Shown here piece after piece: positions 1 through 8,790 of a stretch of DNA of 64,000 nucleotides (the stretch's first letter is position 1; every line of letters starts with the position of its first letter). Location: the NCBI RefSeq assembly GCF_025836995.1, contig NZ_CP107546.1, positions 1,612,001 to 1,676,000 on the forward strand. The letters run 5' to 3'. The notes under the pieces are model-generated. The model searched no databases and was not told where the DNA came from. It saw nothing but the letters and a program-made list of their open reading frames with translations. The translations under genes and the position numbers were made by a program. The stretch comes from Microbacterium sp. M28. GTDB lineage: Bacteria; Actinomycetota; Actinomycetes; Actinomycetales; Microbacteriaceae.

Positions 1-1
1 C

Positions 2-328
2 GGCATGTCGACGGGAACGGTGCTCCGCGTCCGCGCCGGCATGAAGCCGATCGCCACCGTCCCGCGCGCGCTGCGCACGATCGACGTCGCGACCGGCGAG
101 ACCGCGACCGCCCACCACCAGCGCTCCGACGTGTGCGCCGTGCCGGCCGCCGGCGTCGTGGCCGAGGCCATGGTCGCGATCGAGCTGGCGGGTGCCGTCC
201 TGGAGAAGTTCGGCGGGGACAGCGTCGGCGAGACGCGGCGGAACCTGCAGGGTTACCTGGATGCGATCCCGGCCGACCTGCGCACCGCGGCCTCCTCGGA
301 GACGGGCCTCGCCGTCGGCGATGTCTGA
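2..328 (+). CDS. aroC: Chorismate synthase, C-terminal part (5' end outside window)
   Basis: Chorismate synthase makes chorismate from 5-enolpyruvylshikimate-3-phosphate, the last common step of aromatic biosynthesis, using reduced FMN. Only the last ~108 residues are present. They carry the family's C-terminal signature: [14 protein letters not shown], then [16 protein letters not shown], where the conserved RSD...VPA loop contributes to the active site, then the final helix with AMVAIELA. The reading frame is open to the left edge, so no start can be chosen. The stop overlaps the aroK start by 8 nt, so the two are translationally coupled in an aroC-aroK-aroB cluster. Confidence 0.95.
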   Translation, partial: GMSTGTVLRVRAGMKPIATVPRALRTIDVATGETATAHHQRSDVCAVPAAGVVAEAMVAIELAGAVLEKFGGDSVGETRRNLQGYLDAIPADLRTAASSETGLAVGDV

Positions 329-842
329 GGATCGACCCCTGACGCTCGTCCTCGTCGGCCCGATGGGCGCGGGGAAGACGAGCGTCGGTCGGCGCGTGGC
401 CAAGCACCTCGGTGTGCCGTTCGTCGACACCGACAAGCGTGTCGTGGCGGCCCACGGCCCGATCACCGACATCTTCGCCGAGCACGGCGAGGCGCACTTT
501 CGTGAGCTGGAACGGGCCGCGGTCGCCGAGGCGCTCCTCGACGGCGGCGTCATCTCGCTCGGCGGCGGCGCGGTGACGGATGCCGAGACCAGGGAGCTCC
601 TCGCCGACGACCCCGTGGTGTTCCTGACCGTGAACCGCGAGGCCGTCGCCGAGCGCATCCAGGGAACGTCCCGACCGCTGCTGGTGACCGGTGACGAGGA
701 TCCACTGGACCGGTGGGAGCGCATTCTGGAGCAGCGGCGGGCGCTGTACGAACAGGTGGCGACGATCGTGTTCGACACGTCGCGCCGACCGATGACGCGC
801 ATCGCGCGGGAGATCGCCGACTGGCGGAGAGGACTGTCATGA
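321..842 (+). CDS. aroK: Shikimate kinase
   Basis: Phosphorylates shikimate at the 3-hydroxyl with ATP. The 173-residue protein has the P-loop GPMGAGKTS at residues 13-21, the shikimate-binding DTD at 36-38, the FRELE arginine near 61 and the GGG loop at 81-83. The length is normal for the family. The ATG at 321 is preferred over an in-frame upstream ATG at 192 because it starts just before the first beta strand and P-loop, and the longer form would lie inside aroC. It overlaps aroC by 8 nt and aroB by 4 nt (ATGA). Confidence 0.96.
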   Translation: MSEDRPLTLVLVGPMGAGKTSVGRRVAKHLGVPFVDTDKRVVAAHGPITDIFAEHGEAHFRELERAAVAEALLDGGVISLGGGAVTDAETRELLADDPVVFLTVNREAVAERIQGTSRPLLVTGDEDPLDRWERILEQRRALYEQVATIVFDTSRRPMTRIAREIADWRRGLS

Positions 843-1927
843 GCATCACGACCATCAGCGTCACGGGGCAGAGCACCTACGACATCACCGTGGGGCGCGG
901 CATCCTCGACAGGGTCTCCGAAGCCCTGGATCCCGCGGTGCGCAAGATCCTGATCGTGCACCCGCCTACGCTCGGCGCCCGCGCCGCCGAACTCCGCGAG
1001 CGTCTGCTCGCCGGCACGTCGGACGGACCGCGGGAAGTGCTCCTGGCGGAGATCCCGGATGCCGAGCAGGGCAAGCGGATCGAGGTCGCCGCCTTCTGCT
1101 GGCAGATCATGGGACAGGCCGATTTCACGCGGACCGATGCCGTCGTCGGCTACGGCGGGGGAGCGGTCACCGATGTCGCCGGGTTCGTCGCCGCGACCTG
1201 GTTGCGCGGCATCCAGGTCGTCCAGGTGCCGACCACCGTGCTCGGGCTCGTCGACGCCTCGGTCGGCGGGAAGACCGGCGTCAACACCGCCGAGGGAAAG
1301 AACCTCGTCGGTGCGTTCTGGGCGCCGCGCGCCGTGATCGGCGACCTCGACGAGCTGAGCAGTCTCAGTGCGCATGAGGCGACCGCCGGCTACGCCGAGG
1401 TCGTGAAGGCCGGGTTCATCTGGGCCCCGGAGATCCTCGACATCGTCGAAGCCGATCCGGGCCGGGCCGTCGACACATCGACCGACGAGTTCCGACGCAC
1501 GGTCGAGCTCGCGATCGACATGAAGGCGCGGGTCGTGTCGGAGGACTTCCGGGAGGCGGGCCAGCGGGAGATCCTCAACTACGGTCACACCCTCGGTCAC
1601 GCGATCGAGCACGCCGAGCGGTACCGCTGGCGCCACGGGGCGGCGATCTCCGTGGGCATGCTCTTCGCGGCCGAGCTCTCGCGTCTGGCCGGACGCCTGC
1701 CGGATGCCGCGGTGGAGCGTCACCGCAGCATCCTCGAGTCCCTCGGGCTGCCGACGAGCTATCGTTCCGGCGCGTGGCCGCAGCTGCTGGCCACGATGCA
1801 GCGCGACAAGAAGTCGCGCGGCGGCATGCTGCGCTTCATCGTGCTGGACGACATCGCGAAGCCGACCGTGCTGCAGGCTCCGGACGAGTCGCTGCTGTTC
1901 GCCGCGTACCAGGAGGTCGGCGAGTGA
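839..1927 (+). CDS. aroB: 3-dehydroquinate synthase
   Basis: NAD- and metal-dependent cyclisation of DAHP to 3-dehydroquinate, step two of the shikimate pathway. It is 362 residues long, a normal length. The NAD-binding GYGGGAVTD is at 104-112, the PTTVLG...DASVGGKTGVN block spans about 131-149 with the conserved lysine at 145, and the metal-binding NYGHTLGHAIEH follows in the C-terminal half. The ATG at 839 overlaps the aroK stop as ATGA. An in-frame ATG at 713 would add a tail lying inside aroK and is rejected. The gene ends in a GTGA overlap with the GNAT gene. Confidence 0.97.
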   Translation: MSITTISVTGQSTYDITVGRGILDRVSEALDPAVRKILIVHPPTLGARAAELRERLLAGTSDGPREVLLAEIPDAEQGKRIEVAAFCWQIMGQADFTRTDAVVGYGGGAVTDVAGFVAATWLRGIQVVQVPTTVLGLVDASVGGKTGVNTAEGKNLVGAFWAPRAVIGDLDELSSLSAHEATAGYAEVVKAGFIWAPEILDIVEADPGRAVDTSTDEFRRTVELAIDMKARVVSEDFREAGQREILNYGHTLGHAIEHAERYRWRHGAAISVGMLFAAELSRLAGRLPDAAVERHRSILESLGLPTSYRSGAWPQLLATMQRDKKSRGGMLRFIVLDDIAKPTVLQAPDESLLFAAYQEVGE

Positions 1928-2475
1928 CGACGTCCGTCCGCCGCGTGCGCGCGGACGAGTGGCGCGAGGTGCGGCAGCTGCGCCTGCACGCCCTGGCGGA
2001 TGCCGCGGCCCCGATCGCGTTCCTGGACACGCTCGCGAACGCCACTGTCCGGCCGGACGATTTCTGGCAGGAGCGCACCGCGCGCGCCGCCGGAACGGAT
2101 CAGAGCGCGCAGTTCGTCGCGATCGACGGCGGCGAGTGGGTCGGTTCGGTCTCCGTGCTGCGCCGCGCGGTCGGCGACACCGATCATCACGGACGTGCGC
2201 TCGAGCAGCGGCGCAGCGACGTCGTCGGGGTCTACGTGCGGCCGTCCCACCGCGGACAGGGCATCATCGACAGTCTGCTCGCCGCGGCATCCGACTGGGC
2301 GAGGACGCTCGGAGACCCCGTTCTGACGCTCGACGTGCACGCCGACAATGACCGCGCCCAGAGCGCCTACCGTCGTGCCGGCTTCGCGCCGACGGGGTTC
2401 CGGTTCAGCGGACCGATCGGACCGGAGATCGAGATGGCGCGATCGCTGGACGACGCCGGTAAGGTGCGATCGTGA
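1924..2475 (+). CDS. GNAT-family N-acetyltransferase embedded in the aro operon
   Basis: A 183-residue acetyltransferase of the GNAT fold. The acetyl-CoA binding motif A is visible as VRPSHRGQGI at about 106-115, followed by the helix LLAAASDW and the C-terminal NDRAQSAYRRAGF motif typical of the family. The substrate cannot be read from sequence. The GTG start at 1924 overlaps the aroB stop by 4 nt, and its stop overlaps the aroQ GTG by 4 nt, so it is co-transcribed and probably coupled with both shikimate genes. Nothing in the family ties it to aromatic synthesis, so the link to the pathway is positional only. Confidence 0.85.
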   Translation: MTTSVRRVRADEWREVRQLRLHALADAAAPIAFLDTLANATVRPDDFWQERTARAAGTDQSAQFVAIDGGEWVGSVSVLRRAVGDTDHHGRALEQRRSDVVGVYVRPSHRGQGIIDSLLAAASDWARTLGDPVLTLDVHADNDRAQSAYRRAGFAPTGFRFSGPIGPEIEMARSLDDAGKVRS

Positions 2476-2912
2476 CGTCCCGCCGCCTCCTCCTCGTCAA
2501 CGGCCCGAACCTGAACCTCCTCGGCACGCGTGAGCCGGAGGTGTACGGGACCGCCACGCTCGCGGACGCCGAGCGCATCGCGGCGGAGGCCGCGGCAACC
2601 GCCGGCTTCGACGTGCGGGCGATCCAGAGCAACCACGAGGGCGTGCTCATCGACGCGATCCACGCGGCACGCGAGGACTGCGCCGGCATCGTCATCAACC
2701 CCGGCGGGCTGACCCACACCTCTGTCTCCCTGCGCGATGCGCTGACCGGCGTGGCCCTGCCGTTCGCCGAGGTGCACGTCTCGGATGTGCACGCCCGCGA
2801 GCGGTTCCGGCACTTCTCGTACCTCGAGGACGTGGCCGCCGTGCGGGTCATCGGAGAGGGCGTCGACGGCTATGCGACCGCCGTGCGGCGGCTGACGGCC
2901 CTGATCCCGTAG
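2472..2912 (+). CDS. aroQ: Type II 3-dehydroquinate dehydratase
   Basis: Dehydrates 3-dehydroquinate to 3-dehydroshikimate by the enolate (type II) mechanism as a dodecamer of small subunits. At 146 residues the length is right. Conserved motifs are [17 protein letters not shown] at the N terminus, with the catalytic tyrosine in the EPEVYG loop, [16 protein letters not shown] for substrate anchoring, and [16 protein letters not shown] with the catalytic histidine. The GTG start at 2472 overlaps the preceding acetyltransferase by 4 nt. The stop TAG is also the first three bases of a -10-like TAGAAT used by efp. Confidence 0.96.
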   Translation: MTSRRLLLVNGPNLNLLGTREPEVYGTATLADAERIAAEAAATAGFDVRAIQSNHEGVLIDAIHAAREDCAGIVINPGGLTHTSVSLRDALTGVALPFAEVHVSDVHARERFRHFSYLEDVAAVRVIGEGVDGYATAVRRLTALIP

Positions 2913-2915
2913 AAT
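2910..2915 (+). promoter_or_regulatory. -10-like element for efp-nusB
   Basis: TAGAAT matches the actinobacterial TAnnnT -10 consensus and overlaps the aroQ stop. A transcript starting about 7 nt downstream would have a ~55 nt leader before the efp ATG at 2977. No convincing -35 is visible. Confidence 0.45.
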
Positions 2916-2976
2916 CGACTGTCGGCCGCGTCCGCGCGGCCCCGCACACCTCGACACGAAACGGAACCCGCTCCTC

Positions 2977-3537
2977 ATGGCATCCACCGCAGACATCAAG
3001 AACGGCGTCGTCATCAACATCGATGGCCAGCTCTGGAGCGTGGTCGAGTTCCAGCACGTCAAGCCGGGCAAGGGCGGCGCGTTCGTGCGCACGAAGCTGA
3101 AGAACGTCATGACCGGCAAGGTCGTCGACAAGACCTACAACGCCGGCACCAAGATCGAGCTCGAGAACGTCGATCGCCGCGACTTCACGTACCTGTACAC
3201 CGACGGCGACGGCTTCGTGTTCATGGACGTCGCCGATTACGACCAGATCACCGTCGGCGCCGCGACCGTCGGCGACGCGAAGAACTTCCTGCTGGAGAAC
3301 CAGCAGGTCACGATCGCCACGAACAACGGCAACCCCCTGTACATCGACCTGCCGGCGTCCGTCACCCTCGAGGTGACCTACACCGAGCCGGGCCTGCAGG
3401 GCGACCGCTCGTCCGCCGGCACGAAGCCGGCCACCGTCGAGACCGGCTACGAGATGCAGGTCCCGCTGTTCGTCGAGACCGGCACCAAGATCAAGGTGGA
3501 CACCCGTACGGGTGAATACCTGGGCCGCGAGAAGTAA
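2977..3537 (+). CDS. efp: Translation elongation factor P
   Basis: EF-P binds the ribosome between the P and E sites and relieves stalling at proline-rich stretches. The 186-residue protein has the usual three domains: a KOW-like N-terminal domain with the exposed loop [15 protein letters not shown] around residues 29-43, which carries the tip lysine, a central OB domain, and a C-terminal OB domain ending [11 protein letters not shown]. It follows the shikimate genes and precedes nusB by 3 nt, a conserved actinobacterial order. Whether and how the loop lysine is modified cannot be told here. Confidence 0.98.
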   Translation: MASTADIKNGVVINIDGQLWSVVEFQHVKPGKGGAFVRTKLKNVMTGKVVDKTYNAGTKIELENVDRRDFTYLYTDGDGFVFMDVADYDQITVGAATVGDAKNFLLENQQVTIATNNGNPLYIDLPASVTLEVTYTEPGLQGDRSSAGTKPATVETGYEMQVPLFVETGTKIKVDTRTGEYLGREK

Positions 3538-3540
3538 GGC

Positions 3541-3951
3541 GTGGGCGCACGTACGAAGGCGCGCAAGCGCGCTCTCGACATCCTGTTCTCCTCCGACGTC
3601 CGCGGTGACGCGATCGGTGTGACGCTCGCGGCCGAGGCCAAGCGCGCGGCCAGCGAACCGGCCCGTGAAGCCAGCTGGCTGTACGCGCGCGAGATCGCCG
3701 ACGGCATCATCGATCACCAGGACGAGATCGACGAGCAGATCACGACGCACAGCCGGGATTGGAAGATCGAGCGCATGCCGGCGGTCGACCGGGCCCTGCT
3801 GCGGATTGCGGTGTGGGAGATCCTGTACAACGACCAGGTGCCGACGGCCGTCGCGATCGACGAGGCCGTGGAACTGGCCAAGGAGTTCTCGACCGACGAC
3901 TCCGGCGCATTCGTGCACGGCGTCCTCGCCAGGGTCGCGCGCGCCAGCTGA
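3541..3951 (+). CDS. nusB: Transcription antitermination factor NusB
   Basis: Small all-helical RNA-binding protein that pairs with NusE (S10) on boxA RNA for rRNA antitermination. It has 136 residues, normal for the family. It starts with the arginine-rich ARTKARKRALDILF helix typical of NusB and has the conserved WKIERMPAVDRALLRIAVWEI segment and EAVELAKEFS...FVHGVLARV near the C terminus. The GTG at 3541 starts 3 nt after the efp stop, so it is co-transcribed with efp. Confidence 0.96.
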   Translation: MGARTKARKRALDILFSSDVRGDAIGVTLAAEAKRAASEPAREASWLYAREIADGIIDHQDEIDEQITTHSRDWKIERMPAVDRALLRIAVWEILYNDQVPTAVAIDEAVELAKEFSTDDSGAFVHGVLARVARAS

Positions 3952-4001
3952 CGCCCTCGGGATCCGCACAGACCCCGCCGGTGTCCGACGCCGGGGAGAG
4001 G

Positions 4002-7000
4002 ATGACGAGCATGACCGCGCCGTTCGTCCCCGAGCAGGACATCCTCGCGCACACCGACCCAGGCAGCTTCGAACGCGGTTTCGGCTACGCCCGCGACGGC
4101 AAGGTGCTGTACGCGATCTGGAACACCGACCGTCGGCGCATCAACGGCCAGGTCTCAGGGGCGGGCGGGCGGCCGTACAGCTGTGCGATCGAGTTCGCCG
4201 ACGACGATTCGATCATGACCAGCCGTTGCGCGTGTCCTGTGCGATCGAAGTGCAAGCATGTCGTCGCGGTGCTGCTCGCGAGCAACGCCAAACTCGGCCC
4301 CCGGATGCCGTCGCCGTCGGCGTCGCGCTCCCGGACTCCCGCGTGGCGGTCGCTGCTGCCGGCGACGCAGACGGAGGCGATCCCGCTCGCCCTCGGCCTG
4401 GAAGTGCGCCGCCGAGCGGCCCAGGGCGCGCACCAGTGGGCACCACGGCCCGTGATGACGGCGCATCCGCGCGAGCTCGCCCAGAACAGGGGCGATGAGG
4501 TGCTGCTCGCGGTGCGGCCGCTCATGCGCAGCGAATCCACCGGCAACTGGATCCAGGGCGACGCCGGCTGGGACGCGATCCGGCGATCGTCCGGTCGATT
4601 CGCGCCCGAGCAGGTGAGGTGGTTCGGAGATCTGCTGAGCATCGCGCGTGAATCCCTGCTCTCCGGCACGGCGGGGGAATGGATCCTCCTCGACCTCGTC
4701 GTCTCGCGCCTGCTCTGGGATCACCTGAGCGACGCCAGGGCCAACGGGATCGCGATCGTGCCGATGCAGAAGCACACCGACATCCGGTTCGCGGAACGCG
4801 CCGAGGTCAGTGCGACGATCGGCGCGGCCGAGGACGGGCTGCTGCTCGCACCGAGCGTCGAAATCGATGCCGTCCCGTACCCGGCGGACAGGGTCCGCCC
4901 ACTCGGTCGATCCGGCGTGTACGCCTGGGACGTGCACGGTGCCCGCATCCAGGTCACCCTCGCTCCCGTGGATCTCACGCCGATCGCGCACGCTCTGCTG
5001 TCGGGGCCCGCCGAGATCGCGATTCCCGCGGCCGAGCGCGACGCCTTCCTGTCCGAGGCCTACCCCCAGCTCGTGCGTCAAGCCGGTGCCCGCGCCGCCC
5101 CCGGCGTCGATCTGCCTGAGCCGTCCGAGCCGCAGGCGCACGTCACCGTGGTCCACCGCAGCGGTCATGTCGTCGAGTACACGCTGCGCTGGGACTACCC
5201 CGGGTTCGGCCGGTACGAGATCGAACCCGGCGGCGCCGCCGTGCGGGATCCGGCACGCGAGGCGGAGATCCTGAGTGCGATCCGGGACACCTGGGAAGCG
5301 GTCCTCCCGGTCGCCTTCGCACCGCAGGGCACGTTGCGGGACACGGATGCCGCGGAGTTCGTGTCGACGATCCTCGGCCGCTGGGAGACCATCGGAGTCG
5401 TCGTCGACAACCGGGGAACTCCGCAGGCCTACCGCGAACTCACCGGCGACCCGCTCATCACGGTGTCGACGGTCGAGACCACGTCGACCGACTGGTTCGA
5501 CCTGGGCATCCTCGTCACGATCGACGGACGGACGATCCCGTTCGAGCCGCTGTTCACCGCTCTGGCCATGCGGCGCAACAAGCTGCTGCTGGTCGACGGC
5601 AGCTACTTCTCGCTCGCGCATCCGGCGCTGCAACGGCTGCGCGATCTGCTGGACGAGGCGGCCGAGCTCGCCGAGTGGGAGGCGGGGCCGAAGATCAGCC
5701 GCCACCAGGTCGCGCTCTGGGAGGAGTTCGAGGACCTCGCGGACGAGGCGCAGCCGGCGGTGAGCTGGCGGGCGACCGTCGAGGGGCTGCGCGATGCGGA
5801 GAGCGTGCCTCCCACCGACGTCCCCGATGGCCTGTCCGCACAGCTGCGGCCGTATCAGAAGACCGGCTTCGACTGGCTCGCTTTCCTGTGGCGGCACCGG
5901 CTCGGCGGCATCCTCGCCGATGACATGGGGCTGGGAAAGACGCTGCAGCTGCTCACCCTCATCCTGCACGTGCGCGAGGCGGGGGAGCACCGACCGATCC
6001 TGGTCGTCGCCCCGACCTCGGTGCTCGGCACATGGCAGGACGAGGCGGCGCACTTCGCCCCCGACCTGGACGTGCGCATCATCGACGGCACGAGCGCCAA
6101 GCGCGGCGAGTCGGTCGCGGATGCCGCGGCGGACGCCGACCTGATCGTGACGTCGTACACGGTCGCCCGCCTCGACGAAGGCGCGTTCAGCGCTGTCGAG
6201 TGGGCGATGCTGATCCTCGACGAGGCGCAGTTCGTGAAGAACCCGGCGACCCTCCAGCACCGGGCGATCGCCTCCCTGCGCGCGGATGTCACGTTCGTCG
6301 TGACCGGAACGCCGATGGAGAACAGCCTCCGGGAGCTGTGGGCCCTGCTGCGCCTGGCGGCACCTGGGCTGTTCCCCTCGGCGCGGAAGTTCCGTCAGGA
6401 GTACATCCAGCCCATCGAGCAGGGCAAGGTCCCCGAGAACGAGGAGGGGGCGCCGTATCGCCAACGGCGGCTCGAGCGCCTGCGCCGCCGCATCCGGCCG
6501 CTCATGCTCCGCCGGACCAAGGATCTGGTCGCGGCCGATCTGCCCCCGAAGCAGGAGCAGCTGCTGCACGTGGAGCTGACGCCTGCACATCGCACGCTGT
6601 ACGACACGGTCCTCCAGCGCGAGCGGCAGAAGGTTCTCGGGCTGCTCCAGGACCTCGACCGGAACCGCTTCATCGTGTTCCGCTCGCTCACGATGCTGCG
6701 GATGCTGAGCCTGGCACCGGCGCTCATCGACGGCGAGGACGCGCGGATCGGGTCCGCCAAGCTCGAGGTGCTGCTGGAGCGCGTGCAGGAGCTGCAGGCC
6801 GAGGGGCACCGTGCCCTGGTCTTCAGCCAGTTCACGTCATTCCTGTCCCTCGCCGCTGAGCGCCTCGACGAGGCGGGCGTGCCGTACGCGTATCTGGACG
6901 GGGCGACCCGCAACCGTCGCGGCGTGATCGACGGGTTCCGCAGCGGCGAGCAGCCCGTGTTCCTGATCAGCCTGAAGGCCGGTGGCTTCGGACTGACCCT

Positions 7001-7259
7001 GACCGAGGCCGACTACGTGTTCCTGCTGGACCCGTGGTGGAACCCGGCGGCCGAAGCGCAGGCCGTCGATCGGACGCATCGGATCGGCCAGACCGAGCAG
7101 GTGTTCGTGTACCGGATGATCGCGACCGGGACGATCGAGGAGAAGGTCCTCGCGCTGCAGCAGCGCAAGGCGCGACTGTTCACGGCGGTGATGGACGACG
7201 AGCAGCTCTTCGCCCAGACGCTCACCGCCGACGACATCCGCGGCCTGTTCGAGGGCTGA
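4002..7259 (+). CDS. SWIM zinc-finger / SNF2-family DEAD-like helicase
   Basis: A large (about 1085 residues) ATP-dependent DNA translocase of the Swi2/Snf2 class. A SWIM zinc finger (pattern CxC...CxH, seen as CACPVRSKCKH) lies near residues 74-88. A long linker domain follows. The SNF2 ATPase lobe has the Walker A region DDMGLGKT at about 640, a DEAQ box at about 740 and TGTPMEN at about 768. The C-terminal helicase lobe ends with HRIGQTEQVFVYRMI and GTIEEK. The start is ATG 4002 or ATG 4011, with GGGGAGAGG just upstream favouring 4011. Longer in-frame extensions lie inside nusB. Bacterial members are thought to act in DNA repair or transcription recycling; the precise role here is unknown. 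Confidence 0.88.
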   Translation: MTSMTAPFVPEQDILAHTDPGSFERGFGYARDGKVLYAIWNTDRRRINGQVSGAGGRPYSCAIEFADDDSIMTSRCACPVRSKCKHVVAVLLASNAKLGPRMPSPSASRSRTPAWRSLLPATQTEAIPLALGLEVRRRAAQGAHQWAPRPVMTAHPRELAQNRGDEVLLAVRPLMRSESTGNWIQGDAGWDAIRRSSGRFAPEQVRWFGDLLSIARESLLSGTAGEWILLDLVVSRLLWDHLSDARANGIAIVPMQKHTDIRFAERAEVSATIGAAEDGLLLAPSVEIDAVPYPADRVRPLGRSGVYAWDVHGARIQVTLAPVDLTPIAHALLSGPAEIAIPAAERDAFLSEAYPQLVRQAGARAAPGVDLPEPSEPQAHVTVVHRSGHVVEYTLRWDYPGFGRYEIEPGGAAVRDPAREAEILSAIRDTWEAVLPVAFAPQGTLRDTDAAEFVSTILGRWETIGVVVDNRGTPQAYRELTGDPLITVSTVETTSTDWFDLGILVTIDGRTIPFEPLFTALAMRRNKLLLVDGSYFSLAHPALQRLRDLLDEAAELAEWEAGPKISRHQVALWEEFEDLADEAQPAVSWRATVEGLRDAESVPPTDVPDGLSAQLRPYQKTGFDWLAFLWRHRLGGILADDMGLGKTLQLLTLILHVREAGEHRPILVVAPTSVLGTWQDEAAHFAPDLDVRIIDGTSAKRGESVADAAADADLIVTSYTVARLDEGAFSAVEWAMLILDEAQFVKNPATLQHRAIASLRADVTFVVTGTPMENSLRELWALLRLAAPGLFPSARKFRQEYIQPIEQGKVPENEEGAPYRQRRLERLRRRIRPLMLRRTKDLVAADLPPKQEQLLHVELTPAHRTLYDTVLQRERQKVLGLLQDLDRNRFIVFRSLTMLRMLSLAPALIDGEDARIGSAKLEVLLERVQELQAEGHRALVFSQFTSFLSLAAERLDEAGVPYAYLDGATRNRRGVIDGFRSGEQPVFLISLKAGGFGLTLTEADYVFLLDPWWNPAAEAQAVDRTHRIGQTEQVFVYRMIATGTIEEKVLALQQRKARLFTAVMDDEQLFAQTLTADDIRGLFEG

Positions 7260-7275
7260 CGCGCCGGCCGTGCAT

Positions 7276-7368
7276 GTTTCCGGCGTGTGACGTCGTCCTC
7301 ACCGTTCCCGTGCCGGAGCGTGACGCAGAAGTGACCGTGCGGTAATCCGGAACGCGGTCGGACGAAAC
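7276..7368 (+). promoter_or_regulatory. 11-bp-phased GlnR-like half-site array upstream of nitrate genes
   Basis: GlnR boxes in actinobacteria are pentamers of the GTnAC / GAAAC type separated by 6 nt. Matches here all sit on one 11-nt register: GTTTC 7276, GTGAC 7287, GTGAC 7320, GTGAC 7331, GTAAT 7342 and GAAAC 7364. The positions 7298 (CTCAC), 7309 and 7353 in the same register are degenerate. GTTTC-n6-GTGAC is the exact reverse complement of GTnAC-n6-GAAAC. The array ends 10 nt before a -10-like TATCGT, a plausible place for an activator. GlnR itself is not in the window, so regulation is inferred. Confidence 0.55.
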
Positions 7369-7378
7369 ACCGCGCTCC

Positions 7379-7384
7379 TATCGT
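7379..7384 (+). promoter_or_regulatory. -10-like element for narK (leaderless start)
   Basis: TATCGT lies 7 nt before the ATG at 7392 with no Shine-Dalgarno between them, so the transcript probably begins at or next to the start codon. Confidence 0.5.
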
Positions 7385-7391
7385 CTGTGGC

Positions 7392-8789
7392 ATGAGCACA
7401 CCCGCCGTCGAATCAGCGCATCCGGACACCGCAGCCGCAGCCGTCGTCCTCACCCGCCGTCCCGGCCGGTGGATCGACGGCTTCGATCCCGAGAACGCTC
7501 GGTTCTGGGCATCCGACGGCCGGCGCATCGCGCGCCGCAACCTCGGCTGGTCGATCTACGCCGAGTTCCTCGGCTTCATCGTCTGGCAGCTGTGGAGCAT
7601 CGTCGTGGTGCTGCTGCCGGCGGCCGGCTTCGCCTTCACCAGCGCCGAGACGTTCTGGCTCATCTCGCTGCCGAGCCTCGTCGGTGCGACACTGCGGTTC
7701 CCGTACACGTTCATGGTCCCGAAGTTCGGCGGTCGCAACTGGACGATCGTGTCCGCTCTGCTGCTGCTCATCCCGTCCGTGCTGCTGGGAATCGCCGTGG
7801 GGAACCCGGAGACCCCGTTCTGGATGATGCTCGTGATCGCCGGTCTCGCGGGTTTCGGAGGCGGGAACTTCGCCAGCTCGATGGCGAACATCACCTACTT
7901 CTTCCCGCAGCGCGAGAAGGGCTGGGCGCTCGGCCTGAACGCAGCGGGCGGCAACCTCGGCACATCGGTCGCGCAGTTCCTCGTGCCGATCGTCGTGTCG
8001 CTCACCGCCGGCATCGGTCTCGGACTGCCGCTGGCCGGCTGGATGTGGGTGCCGTTCATCGTCGTCGCCGCGTGGGGCGCCTGGCGGTACATGGACAACC
8101 TGTCATCCGCCAAGGCGGATTTCGCCGGGTCGGCCGCGGCCCTGCGCGAGGGACACCTGTGGTTGCTCGCTCTGCTGTACATCGGCACGTTCGGCTCGTT
8201 CATCGGCTTCTCGAGCGTCTTTCCGAAGCTCATCGCCGACCAGTTCCCGGACTTCTCCGCGTTGCACATCGGCACGGCGGCGGTCTCGCTCGCCTTCCTG
8301 GGTGCGCTCGTCGGTTCGCTGTTCCGTCCGCTGGGTGGGCGGCTGGCCGATCGCTTCGGCGGCGCGCGGATCACGATCGCGGCGTTCGCCGTCATGGCGA
8401 TCGGCGCCCTCGGCATCCTCGGTGTCCTCGCACTCGGGCAGTTCTGGCTCTTCCTGCTCGGGTTCCTCGTGCTGTTCGCGGCGACGGGCATCGGCAACGG
8501 GTCGACGTACCGGATGATCCCCATCGTGTTCAGCGCCCGTGCCGTCGCCCGCAAGGAGCAGGATGCCGCGGCGGTCCAGCGCCGGGCCGCCGCAGCGCTC
8601 GGAATCATCTCCGGCATCGGCGCGTACGGCGGGTTCCTCGTCCCGCAGGTGCTCAACGCGTCGCAGCTCGCCTCGGGCGGATACGAGAGCGCGTTCATCG
8701 GCTTCGCGATCGCCTACCTGGTGCTGCTCGTCGTCACCCTGTTGGCCTACGGCCTGCCGCGCGCGGCGCTCGACGGACGGCGGATCTGA
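7392..8789 (+). CDS. narK: NarK/NasA-type nitrate/nitrite MFS transporter
   Basis: A 465-residue major facilitator protein with about 12 membrane segments, assigned to the nitrate/nitrite porter group by its glycine-rich signatures (GLAGFGGGNFASSMANITYF and GLNAAGGNLGTSVAQF, the nitrate-signature helices) and RPLGGRLADRFGG. It probably brings nitrate into the cell for the reductase encoded downstream. The next gene starts 1 nt after its stop, and the following one overlaps, giving a three-gene unit. The upstream GlnR-like array suggests control by nitrogen status. Confidence 0.88.
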   Translation: MSTPAVESAHPDTAAAAVVLTRRPGRWIDGFDPENARFWASDGRRIARRNLGWSIYAEFLGFIVWQLWSIVVVLLPAAGFAFTSAETFWLISLPSLVGATLRFPYTFMVPKFGGRNWTIVSALLLLIPSVLLGIAVGNPETPFWMMLVIAGLAGFGGGNFASSMANITYFFPQREKGWALGLNAAGGNLGTSVAQFLVPIVVSLTAGIGLGLPLAGWMWVPFIVVAAWGAWRYMDNLSSAKADFAGSAAALREGHLWLLALLYIGTFGSFIGFSSVFPKLIADQFPDFSALHIGTAAVSLAFLGALVGSLFRPLGGRLADRFGGARITIAAFAVMAIGALGILGVLALGQFWLFLLGFLVLFAATGIGNGSTYRMIPIVFSARAVARKEQDAAAVQRRAAAALGIISGIGAYGGFLVPQVLNASQLASGGYESAFIGFAIAYLVLLVVTLLAYGLPRAALDGRRI

Positions 8790-8790
8790 C

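Noticed and set aside
7262..7285. A terminator hairpin after the helicase (CGCCGG ... CCGGCG).
   Set aside because: The stem is only 6 bp with a 12-nt loop and it overlaps the GlnR-like array; support is too weak.
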